This document shows, piece by piece, positions 25,137 through 34,294 of a DNA stretch of 64,000 nt. Source of the DNA: Vibrio tetraodonis (GTDB lineage: Bacteria; Pseudomonadota; Gammaproteobacteria; Enterobacterales; Vibrionaceae); NCBI RefSeq assembly GCF_003350295.1, contig NZ_QLYY01000009.1, positions 1-64,000 on the forward strand. The letters run 5' to 3'. The notes below the pieces were generated by a model. The model did no database searches and was not told where the DNA came from. It worked only from the letters and a program-made list of their open reading frames with translations. The translations under genes were made by a program, and so were the position numbers. Every line of letters starts with the position of its first letter. Positions within the stretch are counted from its first letter, which is position 1.

Positions 25137-25613
25137 TTAGTTCATATATGCATTAAACATCCACATTAATTTTTCTTGTTCGCGAATATAATCACCCATG
25201 AGTGCTGCAGTACCTTCATCGTCAGCATCTTCAGCTTGGGCTAAAATTTGGCGCTGTTGAACAAGTAGAGCGCTAAATCCGTGTACTAAGCCCCGAACAC
25301 ACTCTTGTCCTGTGGTTGAATTTTGGTGTTCTTGAATACTACTTTTATTCAGATATTGGCTGAAGCTATGATCTGGTGTAGAACCAATCGTCAAAATACG
25401 CTCCGCCAGTTCATCAATCTTGGTTTGTAAATCAACATATATTTCTTCAAACTTTTCGTGAAGTTCAAAAAACTGCTGACCTTTAATATTCCAGTGATAA
25501 CCTCGTGTATTCATATATAATACTTGGTAGTGCGCTAACAAAGCATTTAACTCGTTTGCAAGAGCTTGAGACTTTTCGTTATTTAGGCCGATTAAGTTTA
25601 CTTGGTTGGTCAT
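25137..25613 (-). CDS. dps: Dps-family ferritin-like DNA-protection protein
   Basis: A 158-aa Dps. The ferroxidase motif of the family is visible in YHWNIKGQQFFELHEKFEEIYVDL (His, then Asp/Glu residues), followed by DELAERILTIGSTP. The protein assembles as a dodecamer that oxidises Fe(II) with H2O2 and compacts DNA. The N-terminal tail is short and has few Lys residues. A CTAT-N7-ATAG-N7-CTAT array 89–114 bp upstream suggests OxyR control. Confidence 0.92.
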   Translation of the reverse strand: MTNQVNLIGLNNEKSQALANELNALLAHYQVLYMNTRGYHWNIKGQQFFELHEKFEEIYVDLQTKIDELAERILTIGSTPDHSFSQYLNKSSIQEHQNSTTGQECVRGLVHGFSALLVQQRQILAQAEDADDEGTAALMGDYIREQEKLMWMFNAYMN

Positions 25614-25701
25614 AATCTATTCCTCATCAATTTATTCGGGTTTTACCCTTTCTTTGAGTTCAATATACACATTAGTTTACAATTGATGAAGGCATTCATA
25701 T

Positions 25702-25727
25702 CTATATAATTGATAGTCATAAACTAT
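25702..25727 (-). promoter_or_regulatory. OxyR-like operator upstream of dps
   Basis: CTAT-N7-ATAG-N7-CTAT provides three of the four correctly spaced quarter-sites of the OxyR consensus ATAG-N7-CTAT-N7-ATAG-N7-CTAT; the fourth is absent. The core TTGATAGT-cataa-ACTATCAA is a perfect 8-bp inverted repeat. OxyR control of dps is well known in enterobacteria. Confidence 0.5.
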
Positions 25728-25771
25728 CAAAAAACATTCAATGGTTAGAAGAGAAAAAGAGGTAGGCGCCG

Positions 25772-26119
25772 TTAGTTGTTATCAAGTGCTGAGAGATTAA
25801 GCTCAACGGGTTTTCCTAACCAATAGGCATACTCTGTATGATCAGTAATGTCATCACCAGTAACGGCATGGACTAGAATAGACAAGCCTCCACGAGCGTT
25901 ATCTAGCCAAGGGATTAATTGCTCAAAATCTGCTTTCTCAAAACTGATAGAAAAGTTCCACATCGTATGTGGCCCAACTAATTTCTGATGAAAGCGCCCT
26001 ACTGCTAAAGTGAAATCTTGAGTAACCTTTGACCGTAGCTGCGCGGCAAAATCACTTGTTTGAGCATCAAAATAAACATGAGCATGGTAGGACTGATGAA
26101 TATTGGTTGGGAAAGTCAT
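25772..26119 (-). CDS. DOPA 4,5-dioxygenase-family protein
   Basis: A 115-aa small VOC-like protein. SYHAHVYFDAQT is the N-terminal HxHxYF signature of the DOPA-dioxygenase family and VGPHTMWNFSISFE the second conserved metal region, with DHTEYAYWLGKPVELN at the end. In plants and fungi the family extradiol-cleaves L-DOPA; bacterial members are of unknown substrate. It is a lone gene. Confidence 0.82.
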   Translation of the reverse strand: MTFPTNIHQSYHAHVYFDAQTSDFAAQLRSKVTQDFTLAVGRFHQKLVGPHTMWNFSISFEKADFEQLIPWLDNARGGLSILVHAVTGDDITDHTEYAYWLGKPVELNLSALDNN

Positions 26120-26215
26120 GAAAAGTTCACTTTAGATAGGTGTGTAATCCCCCTAATATACCATATCAGCGTGGGAAGAGCTCACTTCTCAAACAGATCA
26201 CAGGTAGTGTACCAA

Positions 26216-26244
26216 CAAAAAGAGCCTCGATATTATCGAAGCTC
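26216..26244 (-). terminator. Rho-independent terminator
   Basis: On the minus strand GAGCTTCGAT – aat – ATCGAGGCTC (one mismatch) is followed by TTTTTGTTGG. It is 50 bases past the stop of the gene at 26295. Confidence 0.7.
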
Positions 26245-26294
26245 CAACTGGTACTGCGTATCATTTCGCATAGATGTCTACTAGCTAGCGTTTT

Positions 26295-26666
26295 TTAAAC
26301 GGTCTTATAAATAACTTTATTACCAGCTAGCTGTTCTTTCGCGACTAGATTCTCTTCTAGTAATTTTTTAAGTGCACTTGTTGCCCAAGAAGCGGCTTTT
26401 GATTCCTCTTGTCCAGCAGCAAGGCCGATACCTTTAGGGTTGATACCGTCAGCATTGGCAACGACAATATCAAGTACTTGCTGCTGCTTAGGTGTTAAAC
26501 TAGTGTCTACCACTTTCGCTACAGCCGCTTTCTTTTCCGTAGCGGCAACTGTGACTTTTTTCTCAGCCTGTGGCTTTTTGCTTGGTGTCGCTTCTTCTTT
26601 AGCAACCGCCGCCTTCAAGTGCTTTTGCAGTTTCATCTGCACTTTGCGCTTATGAGCTAGTCTCAT
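26295..26666 (-). CDS. Lys/Ala-rich winged-helix protein
   Basis: A 123-aa protein. The N-terminal ~60 residues are Lys/Ala-rich and likely disordered (histone-H1-like composition: KKPQAEKKVTVAATEKKAAVAKV). Residues ~62–123 form a MarR/winged-helix-like domain (SLTPKQQQVLDIVVANADGINPKGIGLAAG … ALKKLLEENLVAKE … GNKVIYKTV). Start chosen at 26666 (MRLAHKRK) because GGAGAG lies 7 bases upstream, inside the codons of the longer alternative. A nucleoid-associated role is inferred. Confidence 0.7.
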   Translation of the reverse strand: MRLAHKRKVQMKLQKHLKAAVAKEEATPSKKPQAEKKVTVAATEKKAAVAKVVDTSLTPKQQQVLDIVVANADGINPKGIGLAAGQEESKAASWATSALKKLLEENLVAKEQLAGNKVIYKTV

Positions 26667-26885
26667 CGAGTATCTCTCCATTTCACTGCATTATGAGCAG
26701 TGGAAAAAAATTAATGGCGTTTTATAGCAAAAATCTGACGACATTGACAGTATCTAACAAGCTTAATCCAGTAAAAATACGTGTTCTACTAGGTGGAGGC
26801 TACAATTTAATCTACACCTAATGTGATCTATGCTGTGGCCACTGAATATATAAACAGAGGTAAAAAGATTTACTGGGAGCGAACT

Positions 26886-27560
26886 ATGGAAACATTGCAT
26901 ATTACCCATCAACCTATCCAACTATCTTCCCCAGGAGCAAAATTGCTCGCAGCAATTATTCTGGCAGGCCTCATTTCTCTTGTAGTCCTTGCACCCAACT
27001 TGCAGCTGGCAATTATTACCTTAATTGCTGTACTAATTTTTCTCGGTTTTGCGCAATGGTTAGTCCACAAAAGTACGGTTTGCTACACCTTGACTGCTTC
27101 TCACTTTCAGCAACATCTACACAAGGGAGGCTGGGTAGTGAAATGGAACAATATCGGTAAGATTGGTATTTGCCATTATGACAACCAAGGATGGCACCAG
27201 CCCTTGCCATGGATTGGTATCAAATTAAAGCGATACTCTCCTTATTTAGAAAGTATATGCCCGAGAATTGCTACGGATATTCTTTTAAGTCAACGTGCCC
27301 TGCTGTATATGGGGATGAAACAAAGTATTCTGAATGCTCACTTCGAAGACATAGTACTTGACTCAAAACCGTATAAAAGTGAGCAAGGCAGAGAATATCG
27401 AGGCTTACAAGCAATGCTGGCAAACCGAATGAACTACCAAAGGAGCTATTTTGACTATGACATCTTTATTTCAGCCAATGATATCGACCGAAGTGCTGAA
27501 GAATTTGTCGGCTTAGCAAGGCGCTATATGGCTGCTGCAGAGCCAGAAGGTACGAATTGA
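26886..27560 (+). CDS. DUF2982 membrane protein
   Basis: A 224-aa protein of the DUF2982 family. Two adjacent transmembrane helices (about residues 16–36 and 39–59, with KLLAAIILAGLISLVVLAP and AIITLIAVLIFLGFAQWLV) are followed by a soluble PH-like region (TVCYTLTASHFQQHLHKGGWVVKWNNIGKIG). GGGAG upstream of ATG 26886 fixes the start. It converges on ycbL with 25 bp between stops. Function unknown. Confidence 0.82.
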   Translation: METLHITHQPIQLSSPGAKLLAAIILAGLISLVVLAPNLQLAIITLIAVLIFLGFAQWLVHKSTVCYTLTASHFQQHLHKGGWVVKWNNIGKIGICHYDNQGWHQPLPWIGIKLKRYSPYLESICPRIATDILLSQRALLYMGMKQSILNAHFEDIVLDSKPYKSEQGREYRGLQAMLANRMNYQRSYFDYDIFISANDIDRSAEEFVGLARRYMAAAEPEGTN

Positions 27561-27585
27561 CCTGACGAGCATTCTTCGTCAACCA

Positions 27586-28233
27586 CTATAATTCATCTGC
27601 AACAAATGGGTTTGATGCTCGCTCATAGCCGAATGTGGATTCTGGCCCATGACCCGGTACAAACCTTACATCGTTACCCAAAGGCCAAAGTTTCGTTTTA
27701 ATTGAGCGTATCAGTGTATCAAAGTCACCTTTAGGAAAATCCGTACGTCCCACAGAACCGTTGAATAAAACATCTCCGACAAACGCCAATTTTGCTGATT
27801 CACTAAAGAGCACAACATGCCCTGGGGTATGTCCTGGAGTATGATAAACCTTCAAACACTCTTTACCAAAATGTATTGTGTCACCATCGTTGAGCCACTT
27901 GGTAGGTTCAAAAGCCTGAGTAGGCGGAAAGCCAAACATTTGACTTTGCTCTGCAAGTCCTTGGAGCCAGAAGTTATCGTCTTTGTGAGGGCCTATGATA
28001 TTGACGCCACCCAAAAGCACAGAAAGTGATTGAGTTCCACCAACATGATCTAAATGTCCATGAGTTAAAATAAGCTGAGCAATGTTAATCCCATTGGCTT
28101 TGATTACCGAGGATAATTGCTCAACATCTCCTCCCGGATCAACAACAATACCGTCCATCGTTTCATCACACCAAACAATAGAACAGTTTTGAGAAAATGA
28201 GGTGACAGGAACAACTTGGTACTTAAGAGACAT
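27586..28233 (-). CDS. ycbL: MBL-fold hydrolase YcbL (glyoxalase II-like)
   Basis: A 215-aa metallo-β-lactamase-fold protein. The zinc motif THGHLDHVGG (about residues 57–66) is followed by YHTPGHTPGHVV (His), VGDVLFNGSVGRTDFP (Asp) and VPGHGPESTFGYE (His). It is the type II glyoxalase/YcbL subgroup that hydrolyses S-lactoylglutathione-like thioesters. It lies next to ycbK and ldtD in the same order as in other Vibrio and enterobacteria. Confidence 0.9.
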   Translation of the reverse strand: MSLKYQVVPVTSFSQNCSIVWCDETMDGIVVDPGGDVEQLSSVIKANGINIAQLILTHGHLDHVGGTQSLSVLLGGVNIIGPHKDDNFWLQGLAEQSQMFGFPPTQAFEPTKWLNDGDTIHFGKECLKVYHTPGHTPGHVVLFSESAKLAFVGDVLFNGSVGRTDFPKGDFDTLIRSIKTKLWPLGNDVRFVPGHGPESTFGYERASNPFVADEL

Positions 28234-28317
28234 ATCCTAGCCTTAATCAATAACTAAACTGGCAAGACTATGACACTTGGGGAGGTTTTTGACAACCTTA
28301 TAGCATAAATCTATTGT

Positions 28318-28857
28318 CTACCAGTGGCGTACTGGCCCGGTATCTATATGGACGAAGTTACTTCTTGGATAATAGCCTACTCCTCCCGCTTTTAGATCCA
28401 TAGCTACATCTCGTACCTGTTTTAGGTTAACACCGTCTAAGCGAAAATCGATTGCCTGCCCCAGCATGTGATAACTTTTTTTGGCAACCCCACTCGATAC
28501 TGAACGCAATGCTTGATTGGTTTCAGGTGAGCGGTAACCAGAAATAATTTGAACCTGAGTATCCACACCTAATTCAGACTGGATCAGGGAGATCATATCA
28601 AACAAATTCTTATCCATCTGATGAACTTGGTTTAAACGAAAATCTCTGCAAATATTATCGATTCGAGCCAATTCTCTGTTTATATAATTTCGACCATCGA
28701 AGTAGCAAGATTCTAGCTCCTCACCTGTATGCAAATTATTAAATGCAAGGCTCCGCGGTGCTGTGGCACATGCTGATAAAGCAACAGATGGTGTGCAACT
28801 CGCTGCAATAACACTGCCACTGGCAAATTTGATAAAATCTCTGCGAGAGAAGTTCAC
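28318..28857 (-). CDS. ycbK: Tat-exported YcbK peptidase-like protein
   Basis: A 179-aa protein. The N-terminus MNFSRRDFIKFASGSV is a twin-arginine signal with a hydrophobic run ending near residue 30. The mature domain is DUF882/peptidase M15-like, with SGYRSPETNQAL, KKSYHMLGQAIDFRLDG and the zinc site HID (VHIDTGPVRHW) at the C-terminus. E. coli YcbK has the same length and place next to ldtD. A cell-wall role is inferred. Confidence 0.92.
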   Translation of the reverse strand: MNFSRRDFIKFASGSVIAASCTPSVALSACATAPRSLAFNNLHTGEELESCYFDGRNYINRELARIDNICRDFRLNQVHQMDKNLFDMISLIQSELGVDTQVQIISGYRSPETNQALRSVSSGVAKKSYHMLGQAIDFRLDGVNLKQVRDVAMDLKAGGVGYYPRSNFVHIDTGPVRHW

Positions 28858-29035
28858 AATAAGGCCCCATTCATATCTTTGGCGAATATATTTTGAGCGA
28901 GGACCTTACCTAACAATGAATGAGAGTGCAAACGCCAAAACGCGTTTTTACAGGCGCAGATACTCTTGCGTCAGGTTACTATCTGACAAGGTTAGAAAAA
29001 ACCAAGATGTGAATAAATGTTATTTTTTGGCAAAT

Positions 29036-30589
29036 TTAGCTTTTACCATGGATTCGTCTATCAAAACGATATATATCGTCCCTGTATTGAATTTTTCCAC
29101 CTTCCGACCACGCGGTTTGGTAAATGATGTGCACAGGAACTTTGCGTGTAAGAGGAATCGCCTGGTTAGCGGCTACTTCGTTTTCATCGACTAGCGACAT
29201 ATCGGCTCCTTGTCGTTTCAACAAAATTGAAGCAAACTGCTCAGCATTTTCAACTCGAACACACCCCGAGCTAAATGCTCTACTTACTTCTTCAAAAAGT
29301 TCTTTACTTGGCGTGTCATGCAAGAAAATTGCTCGTCGATTTGGCGTATTAAACTTGTATAAACCCAAGGCGTTATTATCACCTGACAATTGCGTCATTT
29401 TGTAAGGAAATGAACTCGGACGAAGGTTCTGCCAATCAATTTCGTTAGGATCGATTAACTCTTTAGAACCCCACCTTGGTACAATAGTAATATTTTCTTT
29501 GACCAGATATTCAGGGTCTTTCTTAACCCTAGGTATAATGTCACGTACCATAATCCGCCAAGGCACGTTCCAAGTAGGATTGAGAATCAATGATTCAAGT
29601 TCAATAGTCATCAAGGGGGTCGGCCGGCCTCTGCGTCCGACCACTACCTTGGACTCGAACACTTCTTTACCAGAAGACCAGTATTTCATCTCGAAACCGG
29701 GCACGTTCACAATAATCAGGTTATCGAAATTAATCGGCCACAAACGACTTCGTTCAGCATTTAGAGCAAGGATAGCCAGCCTTTTATGGGGCGATGTGTT
29801 TAACCACCGCAAAGTGTTAGAACCTATAACACCGTCATCCTTTAAACCATGCAGTCTCTGAAACTCTTTGATTGGCGCTTCTAATGTTTCGTCATACCAA
29901 TCAACATCGCGCCTAACTCCTGATAAATCAACATCTACCATTTCCATTCGCACAAGAAGAATTTCTCGATTGTCCAGAGGCTCACCAACCCCTCTAAGCC
30001 CTTCCTGCGTGTATTCTGGAATGTCCAATTTAGTGAACTTAACCACATGAAGGTAGCTATCAAGCAATTTCTGATAGTCCGAGCTATCAGGGGTATAAGC
30101 TTCGATGAGCTCGCTCAGTTGCTTGTTTACTATGGATGACACCACCATTTGTAGAACAGCACTGCTCAACCTTGGGAGTGGCTTATACAACATAGATTTG
30201 AAAAACCAATCATAGCCCAACACTTTGGCTTGTTCGGCATAACTGATGTAGAGAAGCAGAGTGTCTGTTGCTAGAACGTCATATTCATGCCAACGGTTGC
30301 TTTTCCGATAGTATTCCAAGTATTGAAGTTGGCGGGAAAAAAGAGGGCTAAACCCTGCGCTTGCAATAACCTCCAACTGGAACTCAAGACGAGTGCTTTG
30401 TTGAAGATCGAACCATATAAAGCGATTATCATACTCATGATAAATACTCTCTACATCTTTTGAGAACTGCAAGACACGAAGAACATGGCTATCTTTCTCC
30501 AACCAACCAATTTGTTCAAAGTAACTATTAGCTAAAGATTGGAAAGGCATCAAAATTACTAGCAGCAATAAAGGATACAACCTAGCCAT
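29036..30589 (-). CDS. ldtD: L,D-transpeptidase LdtD (YcbB)
   Basis: A 517-aa periplasmic peptidoglycan cross-linking enzyme. A signal peptide (about 1–20) is followed by the YcbB N-terminal domain. A peptidoglycan-binding PG_binding_1 motif (RLHGLKDDGVIGSNTLRWLN, about 240–260) comes next, and then the YkuD catalytic domain containing HDTPSKELF and the nucleophile segment SSGCVRVE (Cys ~450). It forms 3→3 cross-links between DAP residues. Start at 30589 is supported by GGAG 6 bases upstream. Confidence 0.92.
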   Translation of the reverse strand: MARLYPLLLLVILMPFQSLANSYFEQIGWLEKDSHVLRVLQFSKDVESIYHEYDNRFIWFDLQQSTRLEFQLEVIASAGFSPLFSRQLQYLEYYRKSNRWHEYDVLATDTLLLYISYAEQAKVLGYDWFFKSMLYKPLPRLSSAVLQMVVSSIVNKQLSELIEAYTPDSSDYQKLLDSYLHVVKFTKLDIPEYTQEGLRGVGEPLDNREILLVRMEMVDVDLSGVRRDVDWYDETLEAPIKEFQRLHGLKDDGVIGSNTLRWLNTSPHKRLAILALNAERSRLWPINFDNLIIVNVPGFEMKYWSSGKEVFESKVVVGRRGRPTPLMTIELESLILNPTWNVPWRIMVRDIIPRVKKDPEYLVKENITIVPRWGSKELIDPNEIDWQNLRPSSFPYKMTQLSGDNNALGLYKFNTPNRRAIFLHDTPSKELFEEVSRAFSSGCVRVENAEQFASILLKRQGADMSLVDENEVAANQAIPLTRKVPVHIIYQTAWSEGGKIQYRDDIYRFDRRIHGKS

Positions 30590-30698
30590 CTTACTCTCCG
30601 ATTCCTTCATGTAGATCGAAAGTATGGCAGAGAAATAAGAGGCTAGTAGTAAATGTTGATAAGAAAGTTAATTTTTTTAAGTTTTACAATAAGCTAGG

Positions 30699-31790
30699 TT
30701 AAAAAATCCTCGACCAATGGTTATCCCATTGAATTCCCGACTGAATTTTGTTCTTTTTGTGTGGGGAGTGTTGGGTGATAATACCTCCAGCACCCGAGCT
30801 AATTTTGAAATACCCCGCATCTGCAATCACTCCGGATGCATCAGGTAATGCATTTAACTCTTCCAACAGACCGGTTTGTTTGGACCAAATACCATAACAG
30901 TTTCCTCTTGGAGATGTAGCCAGAATCCACTCTTCCGTCGCCGCAATACTAGCAATATAGTGATTAAACCTAGCCCATTGCTCTGGCTGAGCATGTAAAG
31001 AGCGCATTTCTCCACCTTGTGTGTGCATAGCTAATAGAGATGGATACGCATCGGGTTCACCTCTATATTGCTGACCACAAAGGACAGTATCAGACCCATC
31101 GTGAGCAAGATGACGAATACTCAGGTGGTGATCAGGTAGAGAGATTTGTTCTACTAGCTCACCAGTCGCGTCTAAATAACTCAAACTTGGCTTCATAGAT
31201 GAGAGGTTCACCGGCTTGCGTCCATCGGTATGAACCCCGCCAACTCCGATAGCAAGTTTATCATCGGGCATCACAATAACCTCATGAGGCCCGATACCAA
31301 AGCCTGTGAATTCGGCCACCTTTTTGTAGCCAGCGAGCACATCATAAACTCCAATGATCCCTCTACTGGTTATACGCTCTCCCTCTGTCGCATACAACCA
31401 CATACCATCATTTGAGTAGACACCATGTCCGTAATAATGTCGATTAGGCGTTGCGGTCGTGAGAGTAATTGTTTCACCCGTTATGTAGTCAAACACAATA
31501 AAGTACTGACCAGGTCGCCTTGCAAAGGCAACGGCATGATTCAGTGTTTGATGAGTTGCAACACCATGACCACGTGATGGAAGTGGCAGTTGTTTGAGAG
31601 GCAAACCTTGTTCGTCAGCAATAACAACAGAGTATTTATCTCTACCTTGTAGGGCACAACCAATAAGAGCAGGCTTTCTCGTTGACGTAACCTTGTTTGC
31701 ACACCCGAGCGGAAGTGCAGGCACAGCTATCCCCACCAGTGCTGCTTTTAGTAGGTTACGTCTTGTATTATCAGTCACCATCTGTTGCAT
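30699..31790 (-). CDS. DUF1513 Tat-exported iron-operon protein
   Basis: A 363-aa protein. NTRRNLLKAALVGIAVPALPLGC is a twin-arginine-like signal with a possible lipobox Cys (~30). The rest is a β-propeller-like DUF1513 domain (GHGVATHQTLNHAVAFARRPG, HYYGHGVYSNDGMWLYATEG, GIGPHEVIVMPDDKLAIGVGG, HLAHDG). It is the fourth gene of the iron-regulated imelysin operon and its start overlaps the end of the third gene. It probably acts in the periplasm with the imelysin-type proteins; its biochemical role is unknown. Confidence 0.85.
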   Translation of the reverse strand: MQQMVTDNTRRNLLKAALVGIAVPALPLGCANKVTSTRKPALIGCALQGRDKYSVVIADEQGLPLKQLPLPSRGHGVATHQTLNHAVAFARRPGQYFIVFDYITGETITLTTATPNRHYYGHGVYSNDGMWLYATEGERITSRGIIGVYDVLAGYKKVAEFTGFGIGPHEVIVMPDDKLAIGVGGVHTDGRKPVNLSSMKPSLSYLDATGELVEQISLPDHHLSIRHLAHDGSDTVLCGQQYRGEPDAYPSLLAMHTQGGEMRSLHAQPEQWARFNHYIASIAATEEWILATSPRGNCYGIWSKQTGLLEELNALPDASGVIADAGYFKISSGAGGIITQHSPHKKNKIQSGIQWDNHWSRIF

Positions 31791-32781
31791 TAAACCCTAT
31801 TACCACGCCCAATTTAATCGCCACTTCCTCATGAATAAGATACTTAAGCTGTTCCAATTTGTTATATTGGGCATAAGCGACGCGATAGCCTTCTTTAGAT
31901 TGAAGTAATTCAAATAAGCTTTCTTCAACGGGCCATGTTTCCAAAGTAGATGAGAACTGGCGCGTTATACTATTAGCAAGCTGAATATGCCCATTTTGAC
32001 GTAAGGTATAATCTAACCCATTACCATCAGACAGATACAAAGTTTGCATTGCAGTAATATTTGCTTTTAAGTTTTTCATTGACGTGCGAGAGCGCCATGA
32101 TTCGGCAAAATAAGGCCGTGGCTTACCAAACTTTGCAAGCGGACGAGTCATCTTCTTCATACTGTATTCCAGTTGATTGGACAGCAAAGAAATGTACTCA
32201 GAAGTCCACGCCTTTTCATCTAATCCTGACCAAGGGTTTTCTTCCCAAGCAGAAGCTATCAGAGCCGCATTATTGGCCAAATTACTCGCAATTGCTGTTG
32301 CGACTTGACAGTGTTTAGTTGAAGACTTAAGCGTTGAATCTCGGTCATATAGCAACCATTCAATGGAACCAAGGCCTTGAACAGTCACACTCTGCTCGGC
32401 AATATCATCTTGGTTCCAATGTTTGTCACTATTGACCAAAGCTGCCATTTTGCGGCCCGTTGTGTTCTTTTTATCCGGCCAAAACTGTATATTCCAACTC
32501 TTTTCCAAAGCGCTCTCTGGGCCTCTTTCTTGGCCTTGTAGTGCCATCCAGGACAACATGGTTTGCTGCCACTGCTGTTGAACTTGTTGTAAATCCCCAT
32601 CTTCACAAAAGGTGAGCATTTCGCTTTCTAATTTATTGGCTTGCTGCATGAAATGTTTAGCAGAAGCTAATTCTACCTGATACACACCTTGACTAGGGTG
32701 CTCCTCTTCATAAGACACCAAACTACAACCTGCTACACTGGTCAGTAGAAAAGTAATAGCGGCTATTGATAAAGGCTTCAT
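31771..32781 (-). CDS. imelysin-family lipoprotein
   Basis: A 336-aa lipoprotein (lipobox SVAGC, Cys ~19) of the imelysin-like family. The fold consists of paired four-helix bundles; here the GxHxxE motif of the family is replaced by VQGLGSIEWLLYDRDS. It is the third gene of the Fur-controlled operon, 9 bases from the di-haem gene. It resembles EfeO-type periplasmic iron-binding partners. The altered motif suggests a changed or lost metal site. Confidence 0.85.
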   Translation of the reverse strand: MKPLSIAAITFLLTSVAGCSLVSYEEEHPSQGVYQVELASAKHFMQQANKLESEMLTFCEDGDLQQVQQQWQQTMLSWMALQGQERGPESALEKSWNIQFWPDKKNTTGRKMAALVNSDKHWNQDDIAEQSVTVQGLGSIEWLLYDRDSTLKSSTKHCQVATAIASNLANNAALIASAWEENPWSGLDEKAWTSEYISLLSNQLEYSMKKMTRPLAKFGKPRPYFAESWRSRTSMKNLKANITAMQTLYLSDGNGLDYTLRQNGHIQLANSITRQFSSTLETWPVEESLFELLQSKEGYRVAYAQYNKLEQLKYLIHEEVAIKLGVVIGFNATDGD

Positions 32782-32790
32782 TTCCTTTCC

Positions 32791-34179
32791 TTATAATGAA
32801 TTCAGGAATGCTATCAAAGCATCACGTTGCTTTTGATTAAATGTCAGCACCGTCTGTTTTGACGACTCGGCTTCACCACCATGCCAAAGTACCGCTTCCA
32901 TTAAATTACGTGCTCGACCATCATGCAGGAAGTAGGTATGTCCATTAACCTCTTTGGTATAACCAATTCCCCAAAGCGGGGCTGTTCTCCACTCTTTTCC
33001 ATTAGCTAAATATTCCGGGCGATTGTCTGCTAAGCCCTCCCCCATATCATGCAATAGTAAATCCGTATATGGATGGATGGTTTGATTGGATAATGCTGGC
33101 AAACCTTCACGTACTGATGTGGTGACTTGACTCTTATGGCAACTGTCACAACCTGCTTTAACAAATAAGCTTTGTCCTAGTTTGACGTTTGGTTGATCCA
33201 AATTGCGTCTTGTTGGAACGGCTAGATGTTGCGTGTAAAACTCAACGAAATCAAGTATATTATCACTTACTTCTGGTTCTCCACCATTGGGCAGCTCGGC
33301 GCAGAGGGTTTGCTTTGAAGTGCAGTTTTCATTGGGAAATAGGCGACTAGTCAGACCGACATCACCATTAAACGCCGCAGCATTTTGCTGCATTAGGGTT
33401 GGTTGACCTGACTTCCAACCAAATCGGCCAATAGCAAATTGGTTTTTCTCAACATCCCACACCTTATTCACTTTGCCAGAAATACCATCATTATCATTAT
33501 CACTTTCGTCTGCCCATGACATGAGTGTTTGTTCTGAGATACTTTCCAATAGCCCTAAACCAATCATTGGTGGTGCGACACGAGTAGAAAACTGGGTATC
33601 AGGGTGCATTTTACCGTAGACAAGCTGCTGTAGTTTTAGCTCAGGTTTACGTAAGATGACTTCTGTTCCATCGGCAAAGCGCACGGGAACTTGCGTATAA
33701 GTGATACTTATCTGTCCTTCTGCTACTTGATCTTGCAGAGCGAAGTCTTGAAGCTGACCACCATACGTCGGCTCTGGTACAATCCCTTCTTTTATGAATA
33801 TCTTTTTCTGCTCGGCTGACATAGCAGGGATGCTCAGACGAACTAACATCGATACTGCATGAATATCATCTTTCTCAGGCGGATGTCCTCGACCATCTTT
33901 AATATGGCAGTTCTGACACCCATTAGTATTGAAAAGCGGACCTAACCCATCTCTTGCATCTGTCGTTGCAGGCGCTTGAATCCATGGATTACGGAAAAAA
34001 CTGTTACCAACACTAAAATCAAGTCGTTTAGTCAAGGGGAGATTAGCGGCAGGAAGTGAGAAAGCGTTAGATCCTTCCTTTGCTACGCTTGTCGCTCCGC
34101 CAGAATCTAACTCATATGCCGGTACACTGCTACTCAGGGTGATCAAAGTGGCTAACAAGGATTTAAAGTACAACTTCAT
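32791..34179 (-). CDS. di-haem oxidoreductase (DUF1111) of iron operon
   Basis: A 462-aa periplasmic protein with a signal peptide (about 1–20, PAYELD). Two CxxCH haem-binding motifs are visible: NTNGCQNCHIKDGRGHPP (about residues 88–93) and KAGCDSCHKSQV (about 354–358). The remainder is the MauG/di-haem peroxidase-like DUF1111 fold. I chose the start at 34179 (MKLYFKSLL) because it gives a clean signal peptide. Between irpA and the second imelysin gene it is the plausible redox partner for Fe(II)/Fe(III) cycling during uptake (inference). Confidence 0.88.
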   Translation of the reverse strand: MKLYFKSLLATLITLSSSVPAYELDSGGATSVAKEGSNAFSLPAANLPLTKRLDFSVGNSFFRNPWIQAPATTDARDGLGPLFNTNGCQNCHIKDGRGHPPEKDDIHAVSMLVRLSIPAMSAEQKKIFIKEGIVPEPTYGGQLQDFALQDQVAEGQISITYTQVPVRFADGTEVILRKPELKLQQLVYGKMHPDTQFSTRVAPPMIGLGLLESISEQTLMSWADESDNDNDGISGKVNKVWDVEKNQFAIGRFGWKSGQPTLMQQNAAAFNGDVGLTSRLFPNENCTSKQTLCAELPNGGEPEVSDNILDFVEFYTQHLAVPTRRNLDQPNVKLGQSLFVKAGCDSCHKSQVTTSVREGLPALSNQTIHPYTDLLLHDMGEGLADNRPEYLANGKEWRTAPLWGIGYTKEVNGHTYFLHDGRARNLMEAVLWHGGEAESSKQTVLTFNQKQRDALIAFLNSL

Positions 34180-34254
34180 ACTAAAGTTTCTCAGGAAAAT
34201 GGCACCACATAATTGAGATGAGTTCTCATTAAAATATGGCTTTAAAAACAACAA

Positions 34255-34275
34255 AAGGGCTCTAAAAGAGCCCTT
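34255..34275 (-). terminator. attenuating terminator after irpA
   Basis: On the minus strand AGGGCTC – tttt – GAGCCCT is followed by TTTTGTTGTTTTT, 20 bases past the irpA stop. It lies inside the operon, so it probably lets irpA be made in excess of the three downstream genes. Confidence 0.7.
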
Positions 34276-34294
34276 ATAAAAACGTGTATCTTAA

